Assembly: GCF_012641515.1 (NCBI RefSeq)
Contig: NZ_JABAHY010000003.1
Location: forward strand, 62,001 to 126,000
Length of the DNA stretch: 64,000 nt
Direction of reading: 5' to 3'
From: Nesterenkonia sedimenti
GTDB lineage: Bacteria > Actinomycetota > Actinomycetes > Actinomycetales > Micrococcaceae
Part shown: positions 35,232 to 43,612 of the stretch, piece by piece
Numbering within the stretch: the first letter of the stretch is position 1
Layout of the letters: every line of letters starts with the position of its first letter
Translations under genes and position numbers: made by a program
The notes under the pieces: model-generated
Databases searched by the model: none
What the model saw: only the letters and a program-made list of their open reading frames with translations
Told to the model about the DNA's origin: nothing

Positions 35232-35303
35232 TTCACAGTTTGGTCACAGGTTCAACCTACGGTCGAAACCCCCTCTGCCCGGCATCGTGACCATCTCGTT
35301 ACA
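35232..35303. promoter_or_regulatory. two tandem MtrA-like direct repeats upstream of the Rpf-M23 gene
   Basis: TTCACA-N5-GTCACA (35232-35248) and GTGACC-N5-GTTACA (35287-35303) are direct repeats with an 11-bp period. This is the layout reported for the response regulator MtrA, which controls rpf and other wall-hydrolase genes in actinobacteria. The assignment rests on motif similarity only. Confidence 0.45.
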
Positions 35304-35438
35304 GTTATCAGCGAGTTGACCGGGGACTTCGCTCACTTCCCATCACTGCTTCCCCTCACGGGCGGCCCCCGGCAGCTGAGGCGCACCTGTGCCTTTGGTT
35401 AATGAGGAGTCGATTTTCGACTAGTGAGGAATATCGCT

Positions 35439-38400
35439 GTGTCTGTGCACAAGAAACTTCCCATGGCAGCTGTGGGCGGGCTGGCCGTCGGGCTGACCAT
35501 TCCGTTCGTTCCCGCTGCAGCTGGCGCTGCAACGGCTACCGCTCCTACGACACCGCCGACTCAGGGCAGCTCCGCGCTGGCCCCAACCTCGTCGTTGTCC
35601 CAGGGTGTGACAATCACCAACTCCCGCAGCTCCGGACAGTTCGTCCAGCCCCTGACCGGGACCTTCACTTTCAGCACTGGCTATGGCCCCCGCTGCAGCC
35701 CCAATCCCGGCGCCTCCTCCTATCACCTGGGCCAGGACCTGGTCGCCCCGGAGGGCACGCCGTTCCGGTCGATCGCTGCTGGCACGGTAGTCAGCACCCA
35801 GGATGGAACCTCCAGCCGGGCCGGCCATGTCATGGTTCGGCATAACATCGGCGGGCAGACCTACCACTCTCGGTATCTGCATGTCTGGGACGGCACCTCT
35901 CATGTGGAGGTCGGTGACACCGTTCAGGCAGGTCAGACCATCGGACTGGTGGGCAACTCCGGGGTCAGCACTGCCCCGCATCTGCATCTGGAAATCTGGC
36001 AGGGCGCCTGGCACAGCGGCACTGCCCTGGACCCCCATGAGTTCCTCTCCGCCCGCGGGGTGGATATGCAGGCTGCGGCAGCCCGGGAATACCAGCCCAG
36101 CATCTGCGATGACGACTCTGACTCCTCCGGAGGGTCCTCCTCCAGTGGTTCATCGCCGGCTGGTTCCACCGGGTCGGGTTCCTCCGGCTCCTCCTCTGGC
36201 TCTTCTTCGAGCTCCTCGGCCTCCGGCACCTATGAGGTGGAATCGGCAAGTGGTCTCTGGATGCGTTCGGGACCTGGCACGGGGCACAGTACTGTTCGCG
36301 GACTGAGCAACGGCGCCCAGGTAGAGGTCACTGGATCCCAGGGATCCTGGTACCAGATTCGAGTCAATGGCCAATCCGGTTGGTCCCATAGTTCCTATCT
36401 GCAGCCGGCCAGCGGTGGCTCCTCAACCACCCCGGCCGGTTCAGGTGGAAGTGGTTCTTCCTCCGGGTCCTCCAGCAGCGGTTCTTCCTCCGGGTCCTCC
36501 AGCACGGGTTCCTCGAGTTCATCCAGCTCCTCTTCCAGCGGCAGCGCTCGGGTGACCGCCGGGGTCAATATGCGCTCCGGGGCCAGCATGAGCTCCCGAG
36601 TGGAGCGGATTGTCCCTGCCGGCACCTCGGTGGATGTGCTGGGGCAGAACGGCGGCTGGTATCAGATCCGCACTGGTGGAAACACCGGCTGGGTCTGGCA
36701 GGACTTCCTGAACGCCTCCTCCAGTTCGGGTTCCTCAGGATCGAGCTCTTCTGGCTCCAGTTCCTCAGGTTCGGGATCCTCCAGCTCCGGCTCTTCCTCC
36801 TCCGGTTCCAGCACCTCGACTGCCGGGACCTCTTCCTCCTCTGGTTCGGGTTCCTCGAGCTCTTCCAGCTCCTCGAACTCCTCGGTGGCCCAAATTGCCC
36901 AGCAGGTGATCGACGGTCAGTTCGGCAATGGTGCTGACCGCATTCAACGGCTCAACGACGCCGGTCACGATGCCTCTGCAGTTCAGGCAGAGGTCAACCG
37001 TCTGCTCGGTGGAGGCTCCAGCTCGTCTGGTTCGAGTTCCTCCTCGTCCTCGAACTCTGGTTCATCCAGCAGCCATTCTTCGAGAAGTTCCTCCGGATCC
37101 TCCAGCTCCGGTTCAAGTTCCTCCGGTTCTAGCTCTTCAGGCTCCAGTTCCTCGAGCTCTAGCTCCTCGGGCTCCTCAGGCTCCTCGAGCAGTGGCTCCT
37201 CCAATTCAGGTTCCTCCAGCTCAAGCTCAAGTTCGACAAGCGGGTCCTCCAGCAGCTCCGGATCCTCCTCGTCATCGTCCTCTTCGCGGGCTTCCAGCGG
37301 TGAGGTGCGGGTGACTGCCGGGGTGAATATGCGCTCGGCCCCGAATTTGGGCAACAACATCCAGAAGGTTGTTCCGGCTGGTACTACCTCTGAGGTGCTC
37401 AGCCGCAGCGGCAGCTGGTACCAGATCGAGCACAACGGTGACACCGGTTGGGTCTGGGATGAGTTCCTGGATGTCTCGGCTGCCAGCGTTTCAAGCTCCT
37501 CCGGTTCCAGCTCTTCCGGCAGCTCCAACTCATCCGGTTCCGGCTCATCGACCTCTGGCTCCTCCAGCTCATCCGGTTCCTCGAGCTCTTCAGGCTCCTC
37601 GTCATCCTCCGGGTCCAGCTCCAGCTCCAGCTCCTCATCCTCAAGTGACTCCGCCCGGGTCACCGCTGGTGTGAATATGCGATCCGGAGCCAGCATGAGC
37701 TCCTCAGTGCAGCGCCAGCTGCCGGCCGGCACCACTGTGGATGTTCTGGATAACAACGGCGGTTGGTACGAGGTCCGGGCCAGCGGCAACACCGGCTGGG
37801 TCTGGCGGGACTTCCTGGATGTTCCCTCCGGCAGCTCCGGATCGAGTTCTTCAGGTTCAAGCTCATCTGGTTCGGGTTCCTCGAGCTCCGGCTCTTCGGG
37901 GTCGAGTTCCTCGGGATCCTCCAGCTCTGGGTCTTCGAGCTCGGACTCTTCCAACTCCTCCGGTTCAGGTTCCTCCAGCTCCTCAGGCCGGACTGGCCCC
38001 TCAAGCGGGCAGCACCGGCAGAGCAGCCATGGTCCCTACAGCGCAGCCTGGGACCGGCTGGCCGAATGTGAGTCCAACCAGAACTGGTCCATCAACACCG
38101 GTAACGGCTACTACGGCGGCCTACAGTTCTCCGCGCAGTCCTGGCGGGCTGTCGGTGGCACCGGTCTCCCCCACCAGGCCTCCAAGCAGGAGCAGATCGA
38201 ACGCGCCTATGAGCTCTGGAAGATCCAGGGCTGGGGCGCCTGGCCGGCCTGTTCACAGAGTCTGGGTCTCTCCGGGGATCCCGGCGGCTGGGGCGATGAC
38301 TACTTCGATGTCCACGGTGGCACCCAGACCTCCTCGGGCACTGTCTCCTCTGGTGAGATCCGCACCTCCTATTCGGTGCCGCTGCGTGAGGAGCCCAGCA

Positions 38401-38546
38401 CCTCTGCGGAGAAGCTGGCTCAGATCCCGCGCGGCGAGGTGCTGCGCACCGGTGACACTGAGGGCACCTGGGTGCAGGTGGAGTTCGAGACTGACTCCGG
38501 CACTCAGCTCGGCTGGGTGGATCTGACCTACCTCACCGCTGCCTGA
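35439..38546 (+). CDS. secreted multidomain wall hydrolase: M23 endopeptidase + SH3b x5 + CW_7 + Rpf domain
   Basis: This secreted protein of about 1035 residues has a signal peptide (about 1-30). A complete M23/LytM endopeptidase follows, with zinc ligands His96, Asp100 and His183 plus His181 (HLGQD, HLHLE). Next come SH3b (about 265-325), SH3b (368-425), a CW_7 muropeptide-binding repeat (482-527), SH3b (622-680), SH3b (740-797), an Rpf lysozyme-like domain (865-945) with catalytic Glu878 in ECES, and a final SH3b (973-1035). Linkers are almost pure Ser/Gly. GTG 35439 is preferred because GAGGAA lies 7 nt upstream; GTG 35424 is possible. It should cut both glycan and peptide bonds. Confidence 0.9.
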   Translation: MSVHKKLPMAAVGGLAVGLTIPFVPAAAGAATATAPTTPPTQGSSALAPTSSLSQGVTITNSRSSGQFVQPLTGTFTFSTGYGPRCSPNPGASSYHLGQDLVAPEGTPFRSIAAGTVVSTQDGTSSRAGHVMVRHNIGGQTYHSRYLHVWDGTSHVEVGDTVQAGQTIGLVGNSGVSTAPHLHLEIWQGAWHSGTALDPHEFLSARGVDMQAAAAREYQPSICDDDSDSSGGSSSSGSSPAGSTGSGSSGSSSGSSSSSSASGTYEVESASGLWMRSGPGTGHSTVRGLSNGAQVEVTGSQGSWYQIRVNGQSGWSHSSYLQPASGGSSTTPAGSGGSGSSSGSSSSGSSSGSSSTGSSSSSSSSSSGSARVTAGVNMRSGASMSSRVERIVPAGTSVDVLGQNGGWYQIRTGGNTGWVWQDFLNASSSSGSSGSSSSGSSSSGSGSSSSGSSSSGSSTSTAGTSSSSGSGSSSSSSSSNSSVAQIAQQVIDGQFGNGADRIQRLNDAGHDASAVQAEVNRLLGGGSSSSGSSSSSSSNSGSSSSHSSRSSSGSSSSGSSSSGSSSSGSSSSSSSSSGSSGSSSSGSSNSGSSSSSSSSTSGSSSSSGSSSSSSSSRASSGEVRVTAGVNMRSAPNLGNNIQKVVPAGTTSEVLSRSGSWYQIEHNGDTGWVWDEFLDVSAASVSSSSGSSSSGSSNSSGSGSSTSGSSSSSGSSSSSGSSSSSGSSSSSSSSSSSDSARVTAGVNMRSGASMSSSVQRQLPAGTTVDVLDNNGGWYEVRASGNTGWVWRDFLDVPSGSSGSSSSGSSSSGSGSSSSGSSGSSSSGSSSSGSSSSDSSNSSGSGSSSSSGRTGPSSGQHRQSSHGPYSAAWDRLAECESNQNWSINTGNGYYGGLQFSAQSWRAVGGTGLPHQASKQEQIERAYELWKIQGWGAWPACSQSLGLSGDPGGWGDDYFDVHGGTQTSSGTVSSGEIRTSYSVPLREEPSTSAEKLAQIPRGEVLRTGDTEGTWVQVEFETDSGTQLGWVDLTYLTAA

Positions 38547-38558
38547 TCCCCAACAGGA

Positions 38559-39866
38559 CTAGCGGAAGCGCACGCTGATGGCCTCGCCGTGGGCCGGAAG
38601 GTCCTCGGCGAGCGCCAGTGCCTCCACCTGGCGGGCCACCTCGCCCAGCCCCTGGCGGCCGTAGTGGATGACCTGCTGGGAGCGCAGGAAGCTTGTCACA
38701 TTCAGCCCGGAGGAATACCGGGCGGAGCCGCCGGTGGGCAGTACGTGGTTGGAGCCTGCGCAGTAGTCACCCAGGGAGACCGGGGTGTAGGGCCCCAGGA
38801 AAACTGCCCCGGCGTTGCTGATCCGGCCGGCGAGTTCCTCCTGGCCGGCGGTCATGATCTCCAGGTGCTCAGCCCCATAGGCATTGGCGACCTCAACGGC
38901 CTCATCCATGGTGCCCACCAGCAGGACGGCTGACTGCGCTCCGGAGAGCGACTGCTTGACCCGGTCGAGGTGTTTGGTGGTCTCTGCCTGGGCCTGGACC
39001 TGGGTCTGGACCTCTCGGGCGAGTTCCTCGGAGTCAGTGACCAGCACCGCTGCGGCCAGTTCGTCATGCTCAGCCTGGGAGATGAGATCGGCGGCGATGA
39101 GGTCGGCTGGGGCGGAACCGTCTGCCAGCACCATGATCTCGGTGGGCCCGGCCTCGGAGTCGATGCCGACTGTGCCCTGGACGGCACGTTTGGCGGTTGC
39201 CACATAGATATTGCCCGGACCGGTGATCAGGGAGACAGGAGGGGCGACGACGTCGTCGTTCTCTGCGCGGGCGCCATAGGCGAACATTCCCACGGCCTGG
39301 GCGCCGCCGACGGCGTAGACCTCCTCGACACCGAGCAGTTCGGCCGCTGCCAGCACGGTGGGGTGGGGCCAGCCGCCGAAGTCCTTCTGTGGCGGGGAGG
39401 CGATGGCCAGGGAGGCCACACCGGCCACCTGGGCGGGGATCACATTCATCACCACCGAGGAGGGGTAGACGGCCTGGCCGCCGGGGACATAGAGGCCGAC
39501 CCGATCCACTGGCACCCAGCGGTTGGTGATCTGAGCATCGGGGCCTGGGGAGACTGTGGTGGAGGCCGGCAGCTGAGCGGCGTGGACCTCACGGGCCCGG
39601 CCGATCAGGGTCTCCAGGGCCTGCCGGACGGTGGGGTCGAGCTGCTCGAGGGCCTGCTGCATCACATCGCGGGGCACCCGCAGTGAGTCGGGGCGGACCC
39701 CGTCGAATCGTTCACTGAGATCCAGCAGTGCCTGTTCGCCACCGGTGCGCACCTGCTCCAGAATGGGGGTGACGGTCTCCAGGGTGGCGGTGATGTCTTG
39801 GTCGGCCCGCGGCAGAGCGGAGGCGATGTTCACAGTACGTCCGCGGAGGTCAGTGAGATTCAGCAT
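38559..39866 (-). CDS. hisD: histidinol dehydrogenase
   Basis: This 435-residue zinc enzyme performs the last two steps of histidine synthesis, from histidinol to histidine with 2 NAD+. Conserved stretches are [11 protein letters not shown] (about residues 120-130), [24 protein letters not shown], the zinc-site region SQAEHDELA, and GAEHLEI. Length is normal. It stands alone; hisC and hisB, the usual partners, are not next to it here. ATG 39866 is used, while ATG 39875 three codons upstream overlaps the G-rich region and is also possible. Confidence 0.95.
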   Translation of the reverse strand: MLNLTDLRGRTVNIASALPRADQDITATLETVTPILEQVRTGGEQALLDLSERFDGVRPDSLRVPRDVMQQALEQLDPTVRQALETLIGRAREVHAAQLPASTTVSPGPDAQITNRWVPVDRVGLYVPGGQAVYPSSVVMNVIPAQVAGVASLAIASPPQKDFGGWPHPTVLAAAELLGVEEVYAVGGAQAVGMFAYGARAENDDVVAPPVSLITGPGNIYVATAKRAVQGTVGIDSEAGPTEIMVLADGSAPADLIAADLISQAEHDELAAAVLVTDSEELAREVQTQVQAQAETTKHLDRVKQSLSGAQSAVLLVGTMDEAVEVANAYGAEHLEIMTAGQEELAGRISNAGAVFLGPYTPVSLGDYCAGSNHVLPTGGSARYSSGLNVTSFLRSQQVIHYGRQGLGEVARQVEALALAEDLPAHGEAISVRFR

Positions 39867-39921
39867 GCCTCCCATTCTCTCCCATGCGCCGGTGCCTGCG
39901 GGTTCACTACAGTAGGGAGGT

Positions 39922-40308
39922 ATGAGTGATGGGCCAACGGGTGCGGTGCGGGTGGATGCCTGGCTGTGGTCGGTGCGGATGTTCAAGACCCGCTCGGCCG
40001 CCACAGAGGCCTGCCGGGCCGGGAAGATCAAAATCGACGGCGAACCGGTGAAGCCTGCCCTGAAGATCAGCCCCGGAACGAAGGTGCATATCAGCCGCCC
40101 CGGCTATGTGGTCATCCTCGAGGTGGTGCATACCCATTCCAAGCGGGTCGGTGCACCTGTTGCCCGGGTGGCATATCGCGATCACTCCCCCGAGCAGATC
40201 AAGCCCCGGGAGGTCGGGCTGCCGGTCCGCGAGCGCGGCACGGGCCGGCCGACCAAACGCGAACGCCGACAGCTGGAGCTGCTGCGCGGCTATACCAAGG
40301 ACCGCTGA
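39922..40308 (+). CDS. S4-domain RNA-binding protein (Hsp15/HslR-like)
   Basis: This 128-residue protein has an S4 RNA-binding domain at about residues 10-60 ([32 protein letters not shown]) and a basic C-terminal extension. Family members such as Hsp15 bind 50S subunits that still carry nascent chains. It is divergent from hisD across 55 bp. GGGAGG precedes the ATG closely, and TACAGT lies 8 nt upstream. Confidence 0.88.
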   Translation: MSDGPTGAVRVDAWLWSVRMFKTRSAATEACRAGKIKIDGEPVKPALKISPGTKVHISRPGYVVILEVVHTHSKRVGAPVARVAYRDHSPEQIKPREVGLPVRERGTGRPTKRERRQLELLRGYTKDR

Positions 40309-40328
40309 ACCTTCCGGTTTACAGTCGC

Positions 40329-41327
40329 CTAGACTCCAGCGCGACGTCCGGTCAGAGCCAGCAGCTCGGTGAGGTCATCAGCATCGGGGCCCGGTGTGAG
40401 AGCTTCCGCATAGGCTTCCGGTGAGAAGAAGATGGATTCCCGGGTGTCCCTGGCATTGGTCAGCACCTGGTGAATCAGAGTCGATGAGGCATCCAGCGGT
40501 TCGCCGATGGCCTGGCTGATATCCCAGGCGTGAACCAGGAACTCCACCGAGAGATAACGCAGCATCAGCTCGGCTGTCACCGGCGCCCCGAGGTCGATGC
40601 TCTCCTGCGGTGAAAGTCCCTCGAGATGGTTCAAGGCAGGCCAGATAGTTTCAGCGACCCGGGCTTCCATGGACGCATCGGATGCTTCCGGTGATGGTTC
40701 GGCGATCGAGTCATTACTGGCACTCAGTGCTGTGCTGAGCATCTGGGCGTTCTCTACTACGTGATCGGCCATCTTGGTGATGGTCAGGCTGGTGGATACT
40801 GTGGCTGTCTGCCCTTGGCCCTCTGCCCGGCGGAAGGCGCTGAGCAGTGCATAGAAGGCTGATTCTGTGGTGGCAGCATCAGTGGCAGTTTCCATCCGTC
40901 CCTCCCAGTCCGAGTGGTTGTGCAGGTTGCGGGCTGCCCGTTCCAGACGGGGAATGAATTCTGCCCAACCTTCGGCCATTTCGGTGTATTCGGCAGGCAG
41001 TCCCCTATGGCGGATGGTGACAGCAGTCCCATCTGCCTGGGGTTCCAGCACCACTTCGACCGTGCTGGATCCGGGAGTGAGGTGCTCATCTCCGACCCAG
41101 CCGTGGGTGTAGACGAATCGGCGCCCGGGTTCGATTTCAGTGACCTTCCCCTGGGCATGGGCACCTGGGGCGACGAGGAGGTGCACCTCTCCGCCGATGC
41201 GCAGGTCGATGCTGCCTGCCACTATCAGCCAACGTCGCAGTCGTGCTGGTTGGGTGACTAGAGCGAAGGCTTCCTCCGGGGGCAGCGGCAGCCAGGTGTC
41301 GACTTCAACGTGCAGTTTTTCGGTCAT
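40329..41327 (-). CDS. fusion of SRPBCC (AHSA1) domain and mycothiol-type DinB domain (TIGR03086-like)
   Basis: This 332-residue protein joins two domains. Residues about 1-140 are an SRPBCC/AHSA1 fold (WLPLPPEEAFALVTQPARLRRW, LIVAGSIDLRIGGEV). Residues about 150-332 match the TIGR03086 group of mycothiol-dependent maleylpyruvate isomerase/DinB proteins (YLSVEFLVHAWDISQAIG is typical). The start overlaps the ArsR gene by 23 bp, a common pairing in which the ArsR regulator controls an SRPBCC protein. The ligand is unknown; the C-terminal part implies a mycothiol-using host. Confidence 0.85.
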   Translation of the reverse strand: MTEKLHVEVDTWLPLPPEEAFALVTQPARLRRWLIVAGSIDLRIGGEVHLLVAPGAHAQGKVTEIEPGRRFVYTHGWVGDEHLTPGSSTVEVVLEPQADGTAVTIRHRGLPAEYTEMAEGWAEFIPRLERAARNLHNHSDWEGRMETATDAATTESAFYALLSAFRRAEGQGQTATVSTSLTITKMADHVVENAQMLSTALSASNDSIAEPSPEASDASMEARVAETIWPALNHLEGLSPQESIDLGAPVTAELMLRYLSVEFLVHAWDISQAIGEPLDASSTLIHQVLTNARDTRESIFFSPEAYAEALTPGPDADDLTELLALTGRRAGV

Positions 41328-41640
41328 GGCCGGGGTTCCTTTGGTCTGCGATGGCGGTGGCCTCCTGGGCCAGGGTGTCCAGTTCCTGGGTCCAGAAGGA
41401 TTCGATCTGACTGCGGACCTCCTGCAGTGCCGGCAGGTGGAGTCGGTAGAGGCGGCGTCGTCCCTGGGCGGTCATGGACACGAGGCCTGCGGCCCGGAGG
41501 ACGGCCAGATGTTGGGATATCGCCGATCGGGTTGAGGTGAAGTTCTCGGCAATTTCGCCGGCAGTGACTTCACCCCGTTGGCTCAGCAGTACGAGGATCT
41601 GTCTGCGGGAGGGGTCGGCGATAGCCTGCCAGCTGTCCAT
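41305..41640 (-). CDS. ArsR-family regulator
   Basis: This 111-residue winged-helix repressor shows the recognition region ENFTSTRSAISQHLAVLR (about residues 31-48) and the wing MTAQGRRRLYRL. No metal-binding cysteine cluster is present, so it belongs to the SRPBCC-linked subgroup rather than to metal sensors. TAACCT lies 6 nt before the ATG, and the inverted repeat at 41649-41664 overlaps that -10, which suggests autorepression. Confidence 0.9.
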   Translation of the reverse strand: MDSWQAIADPSRRQILVLLSQRGEVTAGEIAENFTSTRSAISQHLAVLRAAGLVSMTAQGRRRLYRLHLPALQEVRSQIESFWTQELDTLAQEATAIADQRNPGHDRKTAR

Positions 41641-41648
41641 ATCGATAG

Positions 41649-41664
41649 GTTAGCAACCACTAAC
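41649..41664. promoter_or_regulatory. ArsR operator (inverted repeat over the -10)
   Basis: GTTAG (41649-41653) and CTAAC (41660-41664) form an inverted repeat with a 6-bp centre. It overlaps the arsR -10 TAACCT (41652-41647, minus). Spacing and position fit a dimeric autorepressor. Confidence 0.6.
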
Positions 41665-41721
41665 ATATTGGACAAGGGTTCCCCCCTCAATAAATTCGCC
41701 CCCGGGCGCTACGCTAGGGAT

Positions 41722-42072
41722 ATGGCACAGACAGTGAATCTTGGACCGGCCGATCAGCTTCCTGAGGGCGAGGTCATGCAGGTGACCGCCGAACAGACCG
41801 GCCACAGTGGTGATATCGCTGTGGTTCATGCCGAGGATGGTGGGTACTTCGCCCTCGATGACGAATGTTCCCATGAGGCTGTCTCGCTCTCGGATGGTTT
41901 CGTCGAGGAGCAGACTCTGGAATGCCCCATGCATGCCTCGGCCTTCTGCCTGAAGACTGGTGTTCCTGAAACCCCTCCGGCGATGTCTCCGGTGAAGACT
42001 CACCTGGTGACTGTTGAGGATGGCGATCTCGTTCTGCACCCCGGGACCCCGCATCCCCATGCCCAGAATTAG
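41722..42072 (+). CDS. Rieske-type [2Fe-2S] ferredoxin
   Basis: This 116-residue protein is a single Rieske domain. The cluster ligands are in CSHE (about residues 49-52) and CPMHAS (about 70-75). The Gly-rich and Pro-rich loops are similar to those of ferredoxin subunits of ring-hydroxylating dioxygenases or small stand-alone Rieske proteins. No oxygenase or reductase gene is adjacent. TACGCT lies 6 nt before the ATG. A candidate small RNA begins 20 bp after the stop on the same strand. Confidence 0.9.
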   Translation: MAQTVNLGPADQLPEGEVMQVTAEQTGHSGDIAVVHAEDGGYFALDDECSHEAVSLSDGFVEEQTLECPMHASAFCLKTGVPETPPAMSPVKTHLVTVEDGDLVLHPGTPHPHAQN

Positions 42073-42091
42073 AGCTCTGAGAAGTTCCGCC

Positions 42092-42240
42092 AAAAACTCA
42101 CAGGAAACTTCCAGCGACTTTAGGGGTTTCCATCAAGGTCTGCCCCTAGATTATTAACTACCTCATCAAGGTGCGAGTGATTCAAACCCCCGGGTTGGCA
42201 TTCTAAGCGTCCCCCTCACGCAGCCACCCGGGGGTTTTCT
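42092..42240 (+). ncRNA. candidate small RNA, copy 2 (C-rich-loop hairpin family)
   Basis: GGAAA (42103-42107), an 18-nt spacer and GTT (42126-42128) resemble a SigH/SigR-type promoter. The box AAGGTGCGAGTGATTCA ends at 42184 and is followed by the stem AAACCCCCGGGT/ACCCGGGGGTTT (42184-42195 with 42226-42237). An inner GGC/GCC and a GCGT-CCCCCTC-ACGC hairpin lie inside, then TTTTCT. The outer stem differs from copy 1 on both sides together. No plus-strand gene follows, so the transcript would be free-standing, or the 3' end of the Rieske message. Confidence 0.72.
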
Positions 42241-42259
42241 CATGTCCGGGCACCTGCGG

Positions 42260-43531
42260 TCAGGAGCGGGGCTCGACGCCGCACCAGGAGGCCAGGAACA
42301 GGGCCATGGACTTGGTGCATTTACGCACCGACTCCACGCTGACCCGCTCATCGAATCCATGGATATTCTCAGAGACCGGCCCATAGACCAGGGTCGGCAT
42401 CTTGCCGTAGTTCACGAAGACCCGGCCATCGAGGTAGCCCGGGGTGGTGAATGAGGTCAGTTCCTTAGCGAAGGCAGTCCGGTGGGTCTCCTCCAGCAGG
42501 GCCTCGGCATCGCTGCCGGGCTCCAGGACATAACCCTCAGCGTAGAAACCGTCCCGGGTCAGCCGGGTTTCGAAACCGGACTTCCCCGCAGCGGACTCCA
42601 CACATTCAACGATCTGGGCCCAAGCCTGATCCGCAGGTGTCCCGGGGTAGGTGGCTACCCGAACCCGCAGTTCACACCAGGCCGGGACACTGGAGGGCCA
42701 GTCGCCGCCGCTGATGCCGCCGAAGTTGAAGTTGATGGGGTGCTCAAGGTCCTCGAAGTAGCGGTGGTTGACCTTGTCCTGGTTCCATTCCTCCTCCAGC
42801 TCTCGCAGGGCACCCATGACCTGGTAGGCGGCGTCGATGGCGTTGAAGCCATTGCCCATCTCACGCGGGTGGGTGGGGTTGCCGTAGACCCGGACCGTGA
42901 ACCACAGCACCCCGACGTTGGCGCGGACCAGGGCGTCTTCTTCAGGCTCGGAGATGATCACTGCATTAGCTTCATAACCTCGCAGCAGGGCCGCCAGGGA
43001 GCCATTGCCGGTGCACTCCTCCTCGACCACCGACTGCAGGTGCACACGGCCGGTGAGGTCGAATCCAGCCCGGCGCACTGCCTCGAAGGCGTAGAGGTTG
43101 CCGATCAGCCCGGCTTTCATATCCCCGGCCCCACGGCCGTACATCCAACCATCGCGAATTTCGGCATCCCAGGGAGAGCGCGCCCACTGCTCCTCGGGCC
43201 CCTCAGGCACGACGTCGATATGCCCATTGAGGATCAGGGACTTACCGGTCTCCTTCTGCGGGCGGTAGGTGCCGACCACATTGGTCATCTTGGTGTAGTC
43301 CACCGTCGAGGGCCCATATCCGGGGTGGGCTTCAAGCTCATCGGAGGCGATAGTCCACCGGTCCACTTCCAGCCCGAGATCCTGCAGACGGGATTCGATG
43401 AGATCCTGGGCCGGCTCCTCCCCTGCCCGCAGCGACGGCGAGGTCACCAGCTCCGCGGTGGCCTTCAGCTGGTCATCAAACTGGGCGTCGACGGCGTCGA
43501 GAATTTTGGCAGCAACATCATCAGAAATCAT
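42260..43531 (-). CDS. M20-family metallopeptidase / amidohydrolase
   Basis: This 423-residue zinc hydrolase of the ArgE/DapE/ACY1 group has metal-binding motifs GHIDVVPEG (about residues 95-103), GRGAGDMKAG (about 126-135), EEECTGNG (about 163-170) and EPEEDALVRA (about 187-196). Substrates in this group include N-acyl amino acids, allantoate-like ureides and aminobenzoyl-glutamate. The start at 43531 follows AAAGGGGA. A PucR-type regulator lies immediately upstream, which favours a role in nitrogen or purine catabolism; this is inference. Confidence 0.88.
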   Translation of the reverse strand: MISDDVAAKILDAVDAQFDDQLKATAELVTSPSLRAGEEPAQDLIESRLQDLGLEVDRWTIASDELEAHPGYGPSTVDYTKMTNVVGTYRPQKETGKSLILNGHIDVVPEGPEEQWARSPWDAEIRDGWMYGRGAGDMKAGLIGNLYAFEAVRRAGFDLTGRVHLQSVVEEECTGNGSLAALLRGYEANAVIISEPEEDALVRANVGVLWFTVRVYGNPTHPREMGNGFNAIDAAYQVMGALRELEEEWNQDKVNHRYFEDLEHPINFNFGGISGGDWPSSVPAWCELRVRVATYPGTPADQAWAQIVECVESAAGKSGFETRLTRDGFYAEGYVLEPGSDAEALLEETHRTAFAKELTSFTTPGYLDGRVFVNYGKMPTLVYGPVSENIHGFDERVSVESVRKCTKSMALFLASWCGVEPRS

Positions 43532-43612
43532 GGCAGTCCCCTTTGGAGGTAGCGGTTGGTGCATATGCCCACTGGCACGCCCACCGTATGCCCGGTCGGG
43601 ACTGCTGTCATC

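Larger units (their letters stand above)
34838..35438. other. 601-bp intergenic region between mscS-type and rpf-type genes: no gene, several structured elements
   Basis: No plausible protein gene is present on either strand. From left to right it holds a short A-rich hairpin (34864-34885), the minus-strand RNA-like element (34885-35037), a TGGTCACA motif (35082-35089), a large cruciform (35149-35228), two tandem MtrA-like direct repeats (35232-35303), and a small hairpin next to the rpf-type start (35408-35422). Confidence 0.8.

Noticed and set aside
34838-35438. c-di-AMP (ydaO-type) riboswitch upstream of the Rpf gene
   Set aside because: The expected conserved boxes were not found on either strand; the cruciform at 35149-35228 is a different structure.
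36983-37954. Long antisense open frame rich in Glu, Leu and Pro opposite the Rpf-M23 gene
   Set aside because: It is the complement of Ser/Gly codons in the repetitive linkers; the plus strand has recognised domains.
42147-42152. TAGATT as a sigma-A -10 for the small RNA
   Set aside because: No acceptable -35 at 16-18 nt in either copy; the GGAAA/GTT pair fits both copies better.
42092-42240. Direct assignment of the duplicated element to Rfam 6C RNA
   Set aside because: 6C RNA has two separate C-loop hairpins; here one C-rich loop is nested in a longer stem, so the name is not justified without a covariance search.
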